Source: JBFXAM01 sp050184295 | Lineage (GTDB): Bacteria; Planctomycetota; Phycisphaerae; UBA1845; Fen-1342 | Direction: 5' to 3' | NCBI GenBank assembly: GCA_050184295.1 | Contig: JBFXAM010000036.1 | Location: 1 to 40,964 of the forward strand | DNA length: 40,964 bases | Part shown: positions 8,750 to 17,827 of the stretch, piece by piece | Numbering within the stretch: the stretch's first letter is position 1 | Layout: each line of letters begins with the position of its first letter | Translations under genes and position numbers: made by a program | Notes under the pieces: generated by a model | What the model was told of the DNA's origin: nothing | The model's input: only the letters and a program-made list of their open reading frames with translations | Database searches by the model: none

Positions 8750-10395
8750 GGTGTCGAATGACCACCACGGCGGCACGAGCTTCGGGCGGCGGGAGGCGCG
8801 CGCTGCGCGCCGCGTTCAGCCTGCCCGAGTTGATGATCGCGCTGGGAATCCTGGGGCTGGGGCTGCTGATTATTGCGGCGGCGCTGCCCGTCGGATTGGT
8901 CTACAACCGCGAGTCGATCGATCGCAACACCGGCGACGTGGCGGCGGACTATGCCGCCGGCCTGATCGAGCAGAGTCTTCGCACGTCGCGCAAGTTTGTG
9001 CGCTGGGACACGTCGCTGAACAGGCTGCTGCTGCCGACCGATCGGCGGCTGGATCCGATCTTCCGTCCGCGCAGCGTGTTCAATCCGACGGGTGATCCGA
9101 GCCTCGGCCCGCCCTATCCCGAGGATCAGAGCCCGACGGCCGACGCATCCGATGTGTTCCCGTTCCGCCAGCACTACGAGCCGATCGTCAAGGTCCGCCC
9201 GCTGATCATGATGAACATGGACACCGACGTCGCACCGAGCAACAACGCGGTGTCCGAGCCCGACGATGGCGAAGAACTGATCGCCGACTGGCTCCAGTGG
9301 GTTTACAACGGACTCGATCTGGATCGGCGCGAGGTGGATTTCCGCTTCGGCGATTCGGGATTCGGTTTTTCGCCGGAGGGGCCGGCGCTGTGGTGGTTCC
9401 CAGCGATGCCGGTGCAGGCGCGCGTGTTCCCGGCGATCCCGCCGACCGTGCTGCCCGGCGAATCCCGCACGCTCCGCTTTACGCCGGAGAATCCGCCGCC
9501 GTTGTATTCGGCGCTCCGCAGCGACGACCCGTGGGCCGCTGCCCGGACCGGCGAGCTGGTCAAGCTTCGTCAGCAGCGCTTCTCGTGGGTGGCGTTCTAT
9601 CGGCGGGTGGCGTATGACGTGCCCGATCCGACCGCGCCCGCGGGCGGTGAGTACGCGAGCGCGAACGCCGTCCGCACCGACCCGCTCAGTTACGAAGTCA
9701 TCACGCTGGTCTGTCGCCGGCCGAGCGAGGCGCATGTGTTCGTCCGGCAGGACCGGAGCAACTCGCTGACGGCCCGCATCGCGAACCCGCGCCCGTTGCC
9801 GCCCAACGTGCTGGGGATGGCCGGCAGCGGCGAGCACCGGTTGGCGCCCGTGCCGTGGCTGGTCACCTTTACCCAACTGCCGCAATACTCGCCCGGCGGC
9901 GCGCTGCCGCCGTCGGCGATGGCCGGCGGTTACGTCGCGGATCCGGACCGGCTGGCGAACCCGAACGCTCCGCGGCCCGCAAACCTGGTGTTCAAGTGTT
10001 CGCCGGGCGTGAGCGAGATTTTGCCGGTGGGGAGCATCTTCATTCCCGCGGTGAACGATCACTTTCCGAACCGCGGTGCGATTGTCGCGACGGTCGGGCT
10101 TGGAACGCAGGCCAACCAGACGCGCGCGGCGGGATTTGTGCCGCACTCGCCGACCGCGCTGCCGATCTTCCGCGTGAAGGAGCGTCCGGACGATCAGACG
10201 GTGATCGTCGAGAACGAAGGACTCTATCCCTGGGTGAATCCCACGATTTCGCCTGCGAACCAGCCGGAGCACTGGCCGGTGTGGGTGATCCCGCCGGCGG
10301 CGACGCTGGAGGGCAGCACCACCGTGTTCGAGAACCGCTCGTCGGTGGTGGGCGTGTCGCGCCGGTTCGTCCGCCTGCCCGAGATCGCACCGTAG
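8746..10395 (+). CDS. GspI/PilV-like pseudopilin with long body
   Basis: 549 residues, much longer than a usual GspI (about 120). The N-terminus reads RAA^FSLPELMIALGILGLGLLIIAAALPVG, with Ala at -1, Pro at +4 and Glu at +5. The extended body is rich in Pro, Arg and Asp, has no recognised domain, and must be exported with the pilin helix. The start ATG overlaps the upstream stop (ATGA); an alternative ATG at 8758 removes four residues. Position after a GspH-like and before a GspJ-like gene fits the conserved H-I-J-K order of T2SS minor pseudopilins, which is the main reason for calling it GspI-like. Confidence 0.75.
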   Translation: MRCRMTTTAARASGGGRRALRAAFSLPELMIALGILGLGLLIIAAALPVGLVYNRESIDRNTGDVAADYAAGLIEQSLRTSRKFVRWDTSLNRLLLPTDRRLDPIFRPRSVFNPTGDPSLGPPYPEDQSPTADASDVFPFRQHYEPIVKVRPLIMMNMDTDVAPSNNAVSEPDDGEELIADWLQWVYNGLDLDRREVDFRFGDSGFGFSPEGPALWWFPAMPVQARVFPAIPPTVLPGESRTLRFTPENPPPLYSALRSDDPWAAARTGELVKLRQQRFSWVAFYRRVAYDVPDPTAPAGGEYASANAVRTDPLSYEVITLVCRRPSEAHVFVRQDRSNSLTARIANPRPLPPNVLGMAGSGEHRLAPVPWLVTFTQLPQYSPGGALPPSAMAGGYVADPDRLANPNAPRPANLVFKCSPGVSEILPVGSIFIPAVNDHFPNRGAIVATVGLGTQANQTRAAGFVPHSPTALPIFRVKERPDDQTVIVENEGLYPWVNPTISPANQPEHWPVWVIPPAATLEGSTTVFENRSSVVGVSRRFVRLPEIAP

Positions 10396-10499
10396 GTCGC
10401 GCTCGATTTCCGCGCCGGGCGGCGCGCAACCGCCGTCGGGCGCCCGGGGCCGCGCGTACGCGGCACGGACTTGACGGCCGGCCGCATGATGACAATGGC

Positions 10500-11978
10500 A
10501 TGAAAAAAACCGCGCTTCAGACCGTTCCGTCTCCGGGCCTGCGTGGCCGACCCGCGGCACGCGCACGGGGGGCGTTCACGCTCATCGAGCTGCTGGTTTC
10601 GCTCGCCGTGGTGACGGTGGCGCTCGTGGTGGTGGTGACGGCGTTCACCATCACGGCGCGCACGGCCCGCGAAGCGTCCGCGATTTCAGAAGTGAACGCG
10701 CGGCTGCGGCAGTTTCAGGAGCAGGTCGAGCAGGACTTGCGGTTCATCGACCCCGCGAGCAGCACACTGGTGCTGGTCGGGCGCGAGCAGAAGGCGGCGC
10801 TGACCCGCGCCGATCTCGACGCGCTGCGTTATTTCCGTGTCCTGCTCGGCGATCCGCTGGCGGTGCCGAACAACTACGATCCCGAGACGAGCGCCGCGAC
10901 CGACCCGCAGTATGGCGATCCGCGGGCGGATATCGTGATGTTCGTCACGAACCGGCCGAGCGTTTCGCAGGCGCCTGCCCGCAACCCGCAGAATGCGCCG
11001 GCGTCGCGCCGCGCGAAGGAAGAGGCCTATTCGCGCGGGGCGAAGGCCGCGCCGCTGATGGTGGTTTACGGGCACGCGGCGCTGGGCGGCTATTCGCAGA
11101 ACAGCAGCGGAAACTACGCGTGGACGGACGATCTGACGCACATCGAGCAGACCCGCAGCGACGGCACCGGCCGGAGCGTTCTGCCCGGGCTGGACTGGCA
11201 TCTCGCGCGGCGTGCGACGTTGATCGAGTCGCTGCCGCCGGACGACAGCCAGCCTTTTCAGCCGGGGTTTGAGCGCGCCGCGGGCGTTCCATTCAACAGC
11301 CAGCAGTTCCGCCGGCTGCTTCGCTGCTACAACGCGGAGAATGACACCGAGGCGGCGGACGTCGCCGGGCTGCGGCTGGGGTTGTGGTTCAGCGTGCAGA
11401 ACCCGGCGATGCAGGTGGCGCTCGGAGTGCGGGCGCGCGGGCCGTTCAGTTACTACAACGTCACCGGCTCCGACCTTCAGTACGTCAATCCGCTGCTCTA
11501 CCCGAACGGCCAGACGACGAACCATCACGTTGCGACGGTTCTTCCCGAGCCGCCGGCGGAGCTGCGCAGCAACGTCGGCAACCACCTGCTGCCCGGCTGC
11601 GTCTGGTTTCAGGTCGAGTTCCTGATGCCCGAAGACCCGCGCAACAGCTTTGACCACCCCGACGCGTACGAACGCCGCGCGATGCCGCGCTGGGTGGGTG
11701 TCCTGCCCGGCAAGACGTACGTGTTCGCGCCGGACACGGCGGAGAACCGGTCCTATGTGGCGAGCCTGCCGCTGCAAGCGGGATTGGTGAACATGCGGGC
11801 GACGTACGGTCTGGTCGATAGCGGAGCGCTGCCGCCGGCGGCGACGGTCGATCTCTCGCCGCGGAACCAACGCATCCGGCTCTGGCCGTGGGCGATGCGG
11901 CTGACGGTGAAAGTGACGGACCCGCGCGGGCGGCTTTCAGAACCGATCACGCGGTCGATCGTGCACCGGTTCCCATAA
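10500..11978 (+). CDS. GspJ/PilW-like pseudopilin
   Basis: 492 residues, again long for the family. Leader MKKTALQTVPSPG...RARGA is followed by FTLIELLVSLAVVTVALVVV, with Ala at -1 and Glu at +5. The segment after the helix, running through ISEVNARLRQFQEQVEQDLRFI, matches the GspJ/PilW pattern of an extended helix ending in 'q...DL.fi'. ATG 10500 starts the leader and carries a run of seven A right after it. In T2SS, GspI, GspJ and GspK form a tip complex; the order here supports the same arrangement. The large C-terminal body has no recognised domain. Confidence 0.75.
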   Translation: MKKTALQTVPSPGLRGRPAARARGAFTLIELLVSLAVVTVALVVVVTAFTITARTAREASAISEVNARLRQFQEQVEQDLRFIDPASSTLVLVGREQKAALTRADLDALRYFRVLLGDPLAVPNNYDPETSAATDPQYGDPRADIVMFVTNRPSVSQAPARNPQNAPASRRAKEEAYSRGAKAAPLMVVYGHAALGGYSQNSSGNYAWTDDLTHIEQTRSDGTGRSVLPGLDWHLARRATLIESLPPDDSQPFQPGFERAAGVPFNSQQFRRLLRCYNAENDTEAADVAGLRLGLWFSVQNPAMQVALGVRARGPFSYYNVTGSDLQYVNPLLYPNGQTTNHHVATVLPEPPAELRSNVGNHLLPGCVWFQVEFLMPEDPRNSFDHPDAYERRAMPRWVGVLPGKTYVFAPDTAENRSYVASLPLQAGLVNMRATYGLVDSGALPPAATVDLSPRNQRIRLWPWAMRLTVKVTDPRGRLSEPITRSIVHRFP

Positions 11979-12268
11979 CCGGGTTTCGGCAACGGCGGTC
12001 GGTGGTCGCACGCTTACGCATTTCGGGCGTCGTGCCGCCGAAACCGCGATCGGTGGTGTCGGGCGCGGCGGTGCGGGCGCGATTCCGAAAACAGCCGCGG
12101 GACGCGTGGAAGGCATTTTTCGGACGCCCGGTCGGTGCCGAGATCAATTCAGAAGTTGTTTAATTACAATCTCTTGCGCTCCGACGGGACAATCGGGAAC
12201 TTTGACCGGCTCCCGCATACTGGGATGCGTGAGGGATGGTTCTGAGTTCGCGTAATGGCAGGTGGCCG

Positions 12269-15200
12269 ATGATCCGACCCCGCTCTCGCAACCGACGCGC
12301 GACGATCCTGCTGATGGTCGTCGGAATGCTCGCGATCCTCTTCGTGATCGTGACGGCATACCTGACCCTCGCGCGCTTCGATCGCCTCAGCCTTGAACAG
12401 CTTGAAGATCGCCGCATCGTCGAGCGCACGCTCGACGGCGTGAACGACCTGGTGCTGGCGGCGTTGCGGGCGCAGTTTGCCGACGCGAGCGGCAACCTGA
12501 TGTCCGGCGCGGGGACGGACTGGTCGTACGAAACAATCCCCGGCTACGGCAAGAGCTTCGTGGTTGCAAGTCTTGAGCCGATCGCGCTGCCCACGTCGAA
12601 CGCCGGGCTCGGGACCGTCGCGCCGGAAACCGATGTGAGCCTGACGAGCACGCTGTATGGCGAGTTGGGCCGCTACCAGTACCCCGCGCTCACGTCGCTC
12701 AGCCAGCCGGGCGTTCCCGTGTTGGTGCGCCCGACGGGCGCGAACCAGACGTGGGTTCCCGATCGCATCGCGCAGATGCTCCGCGACTACAACGAAGACG
12801 GCGTGATCAGCCTGCTCGATCTGCGGCCGAACACGCGGCTTCCGTTCATGGATGCGGACGGCGACGGGATTCCCGATGCGAGCTTTGTGGGCTCCGCGCC
12901 GGGCAGCGAGTTGGCGGCGGCGATCGCTGGGCAGTCGGTGCGCGTTCCCAACGGCGGGCTCTATCCGGCGTTTTTGCGGCGGGCGTTTCAGGGCACGGGG
13001 TCGATCGATCCCGGCGAGGCGGCCTGGCGGCAGTACTCCGCGCAAGCACGCTACGAGATTGCGGTGCGGGTGATTTCGCACGGCGGCATGGTGGCGCTCG
13101 GGTCGCGCGGCGTCGGCGGCCAGTTCGTGGGCAATCGCTTCTTCGTGGACGGCATGTTCCGCTGGCTGATCAAGGACAACACCTCGCGCTCGCTGCTCGA
13201 CCGCGACGGCAACGGCCGCGACAACAGCGACACGATCGACCTGAATTTCAACACGCTGGCCGAGTCCGCGCCCGCGATCGAGCCGATCCTGCGGCGGCGC
13301 GGCGGATTGCTGGCGACGTATGCGCTCGATCCGCTACAGCGGATGTCGACGGTACGCGTGCCCGAGGCGCTGCGCCTGCTCGAAGATCCGCAGCGCGGCT
13401 TCCCCGAGACGTTTGTTTCCGAGTTTCGGCTGCGGCGCGGCGAGACGCCGAAGAAGCAGCAGAACTGGCAGCGCTTCGCGCTGGTGCGCGGCAGCACGAC
13501 GCCGGACGCGGGCGAGTGGCAGGCGTGGAAGTCGGCGGCGGCGCTCGACGCGCTGGGGTATCTCGACGGGGCGCAGACGCCGACCGTGGATGACCTTTAC
13601 GCGTACGATCGCCGGCACCTGCTGACGACGGTGAACCAGAGCGACGAGCTGGCGCGCAATCTGAACGCCGGCAAGCGTCAGCTCAGCGAGCCGCGCCAGG
13701 GCCTGGTCGGGCTGAAGCCGGGCGAGGCGAAGTTCTATCTCGGCGACATCACCAGCGCGAATCCGGCGGTCGGCGTGTTCGGCACGGGGACTGCACCGGG
13801 AGATCCGCGCTTCATCGGCGTGCACTACAACACGGTGAACGGTGCGGCGACCGTGCGCCGGCTGGCGAACTATTACTTCGAGATGCTCAGCCAGTATCGC
13901 GAATGGCCGGACACGAGCGGCCAGAACAGCGACGAAGTTTCGCTGGTCGAACAGGCCTACATGCTCGCGGTGAACACGGTCTCGTTCGCGATGCCGCGCT
14001 CGATCGACGGCTTCACCGACGTGATCACGCACCTGAGCGCAGGCGCGACCGGCCAGGCGTCGACGCGCTACATCGGTTACGGCCCGCAGGTGTTCTTCAC
14101 CGACGTCATCCTGCACCGCGACGCGTCGGACAACTACGCCGTCGCGATGGAGTTCTACAACCCGAACGAGCCGCTCTTCGCGGGCGGCGTCGACGTTCAC
14201 GCGCTCAACCTGGCGCAGTTCGGGGTGACGCTCGGCGATGTCGATCCGAACGACCCGGCTGGCGCCGCTTCGCTCATCAAGCTTGCGAGCGCGACGCAAA
14301 CGACGCGCCTCGAAGGTCGCGCGTTCACGGCGTTCATCGCCCGCTCAGGCAGCAATAGCGAGCTCAACGGCCTGGTTCCGGGCATTGCGCCGGTCGCCGC
14401 CAGCTTTACGCCGAATGCCTCCGGCAACGGCACGTCGATCAACGTGCGGCTGTGGAAGCTGGCGAGCAACGGCGTGTGGTTTGCCGTGGACGAAGCCGAA
14501 GCGGAGGCGCCCGCGCTGCCGAGCAACGACAATCGCTGGGGGCGCTCGCAGCGCGACAAGTTCGACGCACCGTTCCTGGGCGGCCTCGATCCGCTCCGAC
14601 CGGCGCGCTGGGGCATGGTCACGGCCAAGACCGACGAGAGCAGTTCGTCGTTCGGCGGCTCGCTGCCGAGCCGGCTCGGCGTGCAGCCGCAGACGCCTCA
14701 GCTTCAGCCGATCGCGCCGCAGATTCCGCTGTACCTGATGAACGCGGGGCCGGGCAATTCGGCGTTGAACAACGGCAACGACCTGTTGGTTCATGGGACG
14801 CTGCGGCCGCGGAACTTCCCGACGGTGGGCTTCCTGTTGCACGTGCCGCGTTTCGCGGGCATGCAGAAGGAGGATTCGAGCAGCGTGCCGCCGCTGGTGA
14901 CGAGCCGCGTGACGATGCCGGAGATGCTGGCGAAGCATTGGGATCGGCTGGGCGTGCCGGTTTCGCCGCCGGAGCAGTACCCGGCGGACATCGGTCACAT
15001 GCCCGTGTTCGACAACGATCAGAACGTGTTGGGGTCGGACACGCCGGACCCGAGCGACGACAGCTATTTCGCGGGGCAGAACGCCGGGCGGATTCCCTGG
15101 GGCCTGCTCGTGTTCGATTATTTCACGACGGTCGACACGCGTTTTGACGCGGGCGACGACGCGACGCAGGTGTACAACCCGCTGGCCGTGCCGGGGCGGA

Positions 15201-16009
15201 TCGACATCAACGCGGCGCCGTGGTACGTGCTTGCGGGATTGCCGGTGTTGAATCCGGGTATGCAATTGCGGGCCGCGACCGCCAACGCGCATTTCGAGCC
15301 TTCGCCGGCGTTCTGGAGCAGCGACGCGGGCGTGCTGCGCGGCGTAGACAGCACGGGCGTCGTGCGCTTCGACCCGACGCGGCTGGACCAGACGCCGGGA
15401 GCGGCGTTCGACCCGGCGACGGGTTCGTATCGGCTCGGCGCGGCGCTGGCGATTGCGGCCGCGTCGTATCGCGATCGCGTGCCGTATGTGCCCACGGGCT
15501 ACGCCGCCTTTGCGGACGCCGAGCAGCGCAATGCGGGTGATATCGATCGCCCGGAAGGCGTCTACGGCGGGGCTCGGCGTGACAATCCCGCCGACGTGCG
15601 CGGACATCGGGGTTTCCTGAGCGTCGGCGAGCTGGCGCATGTTCGCACGCTGGATTTGGCCGATCCGGTTACGCAGGGCTTCACGGATTCGCCGCTCGGC
15701 CGTGGCGACTACATCAAGGCGGTGAGCGTGCTGACGCTGCTGGATTCGCACTTTCTGACGACGCGCGGCAACACGTTCACAGTCTACGTGACCGTGACCG
15801 ATCGCGAGAAGCCGCAGAGCAGCGTGCGCTCGCAGATGACGATCGATCGGGGGAGCGTGCTGCCGACGGTGATCTATTCGAACACAGACATCAACGGCGA
15901 CGGCGTGTACGACGAGAACGACCGCGTCGTGACGCTGCCGGGCACGGCGGCGCCGACGGCGATCGGGCAGCGCGAAGTGGGCTATTTCAACGCGCAGTTT
16001 GACGAGTAG
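12269..16009 (+). CDS. Giant GspK-like minor pseudopilin
   Basis: 1246 residues against about 330 for ordinary GspK. An N-terminal basic stretch (MIRPRSRNRRA) is followed by one hydrophobic helix, TILLMVVGMLAILFVIVTAY, then an amphipathic helix, as in GspK/PilX. Late in the protein GRIDINAAPWYVLAGLPVL matches the 'iNinTA...L..Lpg' signature of GspK. EF-hand-type loops occur at about residues 173-184 (DYNEDGVISLLD) and 1207-1218 (DINGDGVYDEND), with further DxDGDG loops near residue 197. An in-frame ATG at 12236 gives 11 more residues; neither start has a clear SD. A TACAAT box at 12165-12170 lies in the AT-richer part of the 290-bp gap upstream, but no convincing -35 is seen. It closes the pseudopilin set. 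Confidence 0.8.
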   Translation: MIRPRSRNRRATILLMVVGMLAILFVIVTAYLTLARFDRLSLEQLEDRRIVERTLDGVNDLVLAALRAQFADASGNLMSGAGTDWSYETIPGYGKSFVVASLEPIALPTSNAGLGTVAPETDVSLTSTLYGELGRYQYPALTSLSQPGVPVLVRPTGANQTWVPDRIAQMLRDYNEDGVISLLDLRPNTRLPFMDADGDGIPDASFVGSAPGSELAAAIAGQSVRVPNGGLYPAFLRRAFQGTGSIDPGEAAWRQYSAQARYEIAVRVISHGGMVALGSRGVGGQFVGNRFFVDGMFRWLIKDNTSRSLLDRDGNGRDNSDTIDLNFNTLAESAPAIEPILRRRGGLLATYALDPLQRMSTVRVPEALRLLEDPQRGFPETFVSEFRLRRGETPKKQQNWQRFALVRGSTTPDAGEWQAWKSAAALDALGYLDGAQTPTVDDLYAYDRRHLLTTVNQSDELARNLNAGKRQLSEPRQGLVGLKPGEAKFYLGDITSANPAVGVFGTGTAPGDPRFIGVHYNTVNGAATVRRLANYYFEMLSQYREWPDTSGQNSDEVSLVEQAYMLAVNTVSFAMPRSIDGFTDVITHLSAGATGQASTRYIGYGPQVFFTDVILHRDASDNYAVAMEFYNPNEPLFAGGVDVHALNLAQFGVTLGDVDPNDPAGAASLIKLASATQTTRLEGRAFTAFIARSGSNSELNGLVPGIAPVAASFTPNASGNGTSINVRLWKLASNGVWFAVDEAEAEAPALPSNDNRWGRSQRDKFDAPFLGGLDPLRPARWGMVTAKTDESSSSFGGSLPSRLGVQPQTPQLQPIAPQIPLYLMNAGPGNSALNNGNDLLVHGTLRPRNFPTVGFLLHVPRFAGMQKEDSSSVPPLVTSRVTMPEMLAKHWDRLGVPVSPPEQYPADIGHMPVFDNDQNVLGSDTPDPSDDSYFAGQNAGRIPWGLLVFDYFTTVDTRFDAGDDATQVYNPLAVPGRIDINAAPWYVLAGLPVLNPGMQLRAATANAHFEPSPAFWSSDAGVLRGVDSTGVVRFDPTRLDQTPGAAFDPATGSYRLGAALAIAAASYRDRVPYVPTGYAAFADAEQRNAGDIDRPEGVYGGARRDNPADVRGHRGFLSVGELAHVRTLDLADPVTQGFTDSPLGRGDYIKAVSVLTLLDSHFLTTRGNTFTVYVTVTDREKPQSSVRSQMTIDRGSVLPTVIYSNTDINGDGVYDENDRVVTLPGTAAPTAIGQREVGYFNAQFDE

Positions 16010-16011
16010 CA

Positions 16012-16031
16012 GCGCGCCGGATTGGGCGCGT
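16012..16031 (+). terminator. Hairpin after the GspK-like gene
   Basis: CGCGCC / GGCGCG stem with a 6-nt loop, extended by one G-U pair, starting 3 nt after the stop. There is no T tract, so its termination strength is doubtful. Confidence 0.3.
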
Positions 16032-16148
16032 CGTTCGGCGGGTGCATCCTGTGCACCTCGCGCCTGGCCGCCGGCGGGCGCACGATGTGCGGACTCGTAA
16101 CCCGCCGCGGGATGCACACCGGGGCTCCGTCCCGACCGCGATCGTAGT

Positions 16149-16176
16149 TTGATTTCCGCGCTTTCGCCGATATAAC
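16149..16176 (+). promoter_or_regulatory. Promoter of the MFS gene
   Basis: TTGATT (16149-16154), 16-bp spacer, TATAAC (16171-16176): 4/6 and 5/6 sigma-70 matches. The expected transcription start falls at about 16183, exactly the first in-frame ATG, which suggests a leaderless mRNA or a downstream true start. Confidence 0.5.
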
Positions 16177-16182
16177 TAATCG

Positions 16183-17778
16183 ATGCGCGCCGCATGTGAA
16201 TCCGCCGATCCTCCCCCGGCAAGCGACTCCGACGAACCTCCGTCGAGTCCTCGGTGCGACGAACCTCCGTCAAGTGGTCCGTTCGATCAACCTCCGTCGA
16301 ATTGCCGGTCCGACGAGCCTCTCTCGAGTGGCGATCGGGCGGCATCCTGCGCCGTCGCGGCGCCGCCATGCGGCGGCACGCGGGCGCAGGGTGCGCCGGC
16401 GCTGAGCCCTGCGAGCGCGGCGGTCACACATCCTGCGCTGCGTGAGAGTTCGATCGCGACCGCGCGGGTGGTCGTTCCGGAGCGGCTTTCGCGCGCGCCC
16501 GCGGATGGCGACAAGTCGCCGGCGTTGGGCTGCGGCGCGCAACCGGTGCGACGCCGAACGCCGGCGGTCGGGCGGGTGCGGCGTGATGTGCGCGCCGGCG
16601 TGCTGGATGCATCGGCGTTCAGCATGCACGTGGGGCTCGGCGAGTCATATTTCGCCGCTTTTGTGCTCGCGCTGGGTGGCGGGCAGGTCGCGGCGGGGTT
16701 GGTCGGGACGGCTCCGCAACTGATCGGCTCGGCGCTGCAATTGCTCGCGCCCGCGGCGGTGCAGGCGGTCGGCTCGCTGCGGCGCTGGGTGCGCCTCTGC
16801 ACGTCGACGCAGGCGCTCTGTTTCGCGCCGCTGGCAGCGATTGCCCTCGCGGGGGGTGCTCCGCCGTGGCTCGTGTTCGTGTTCGCGTCGGTGTACTGGG
16901 CGAGCGGGTTCGGCTCGGGTCCGGCGTGGAGCACGTGGATGACGACGATCATCCCCGGGCGCGCGCGGGCGCGGGTGTTCTCGCGACGGTCGGTGTATGG
17001 CAACATCGCGCAGCTTTCGGGGCTGGTTGCGGGCGGGCTGCTGCTGCAATACGGGTCGGCGACGGACGGCGTGCTGCTCGCGTTCGCGGCGATCTTCGCG
17101 GCGGCGGGCGGGCTGCGGCTGGTTTCAACCTACTATCTCGGACGCCAGAGCGAGCCGCGGCCCTTGCCGGCCGATTATCGCGTGGTGCCGCTGCGGGAGC
17201 TGTGGCAGCGGGTGCGGAGCGAGCGCGACGCGCGGCTGATCGTGTATATGGTGACGGTGACGGCGACCGCGTACACGGCGGCGCCCTTTTTCACCCCGTT
17301 CATGCTCGACGTCGTGCGGTTCAACTATCTGGAGTACATGGTGCTGATCGCGGCCGCGTTCGTGGCGCGGGTGATCGCGCTGCCGGCGCTGGGGCGCGTG
17401 GCGCATGGGTTCGGGGCGCGACGGCTGCTGGCGGTCGGCGGCGTGCTGATTGTGCCGCTGCCGCTGCTGTGGGTGTTCTCGCATTCGTTCTGGTATCTGC
17501 TGGTGATTCAGCTGCTCGCGGGGCTGGCGTGGGCGGCGTACGAGCTGGCGGCGCTGCTGATGACGTTTGAGACGATCCGCGAGCAGGACCGCACCAGCCT
17601 GCTGACGTTCTTCAACTTCTGCAACGCTGTGGCGCTGCTCGGCGGATCGCTGGTGGGCGGCGGCGTGCTGGTGGCGCTGGCGGGCGACGAGCGGGCGTAC
17701 CAGGTGCTCTACGCGTTCTCGACCGTGGCGCGGCTGGCGACGGTGCTGCTTCTGGCGCGGGTGGCCGGCGCGCGGTGA
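16183..17778 (+). CDS. MFS-type membrane transporter with repeat-bearing N-terminal extension
   Basis: 531 residues as drawn. From about residue 135 the protein is a chain of hydrophobic helices (VGLGESYFAAFVLALGGGQV, then GTAPQLIGSALQLLAPAAVQ and so on) consistent with a major facilitator transporter; substrate unknown. The loop 'PGRARARVFSRRSVYGN' fits the basic A-type MFS loop between helices. Residues 1-130 are hydrophilic and rich in Ser, Pro and Ala, with four 9-residue units (see separate repeat entry). No SD precedes ATG 16183, while the promoter predicts a transcript starting there. An alternative start is GTG 16576, which begins just before the transporter core but also lacks a strong SD. 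Transport role is fairly sure, the N-terminus is not. Confidence 0.75.
   Translation: MRAACESADPPPASDSDEPPSSPRCDEPPSSGPFDQPPSNCRSDEPLSSGDRAASCAVAAPPCGGTRAQGAPALSPASAAVTHPALRESSIATARVVVPERLSRAPADGDKSPALGCGAQPVRRRTPAVGRVRRDVRAGVLDASAFSMHVGLGESYFAAFVLALGGGQVAAGLVGTAPQLIGSALQLLAPAAVQAVGSLRRWVRLCTSTQALCFAPLAAIALAGGAPPWLVFVFASVYWASGFGSGPAWSTWMTTIIPGRARARVFSRRSVYGNIAQLSGLVAGGLLLQYGSATDGVLLAFAAIFAAAGGLRLVSTYYLGRQSEPRPLPADYRVVPLRELWQRVRSERDARLIVYMVTVTATAYTAAPFFTPFMLDVVRFNYLEYMVLIAAAFVARVIALPALGRVAHGFGARRLLAVGGVLIVPLPLLWVFSHSFWYLLVIQLLAGLAWAAYELAALLMTFETIREQDRTSLLTFFNFCNAVALLGGSLVGGGVLVALAGDERAYQVLYAFSTVARLATVLLLARVAGAR
16231..16338 (+). repeat. Four tandem 27-bp (9-residue) units
   Basis: Units begin at 16231, 16258, 16285 and 16312 and encode DEPPSSPRC, DEPPSSGPF, DQPPSNCRS and DEPLSSGDR. 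The core GACGAACCTCCGTCGAGT decays from unit to unit. A further eroded unit (DPPPASDS) may precede them. They lie in the possible N-terminal extension of the MFS gene. Confidence 0.85.
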
Positions 17779-17827
17779 ATGCAGATTGATGAATGTAGTG
17801 TGAGGAAGCTACGCGGGGCACGGGGCC

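Noticed and set aside
8695..10566. 623-residue minus-strand open frame
   Set aside because: Shadow of the GspI-like gene with Arg-rich, domain-free translation.
14345..16369. 674-residue minus-strand open frame
   Set aside because: Opposite the GspK-like gene and extremely Arg/His-rich; no start signal or domain.
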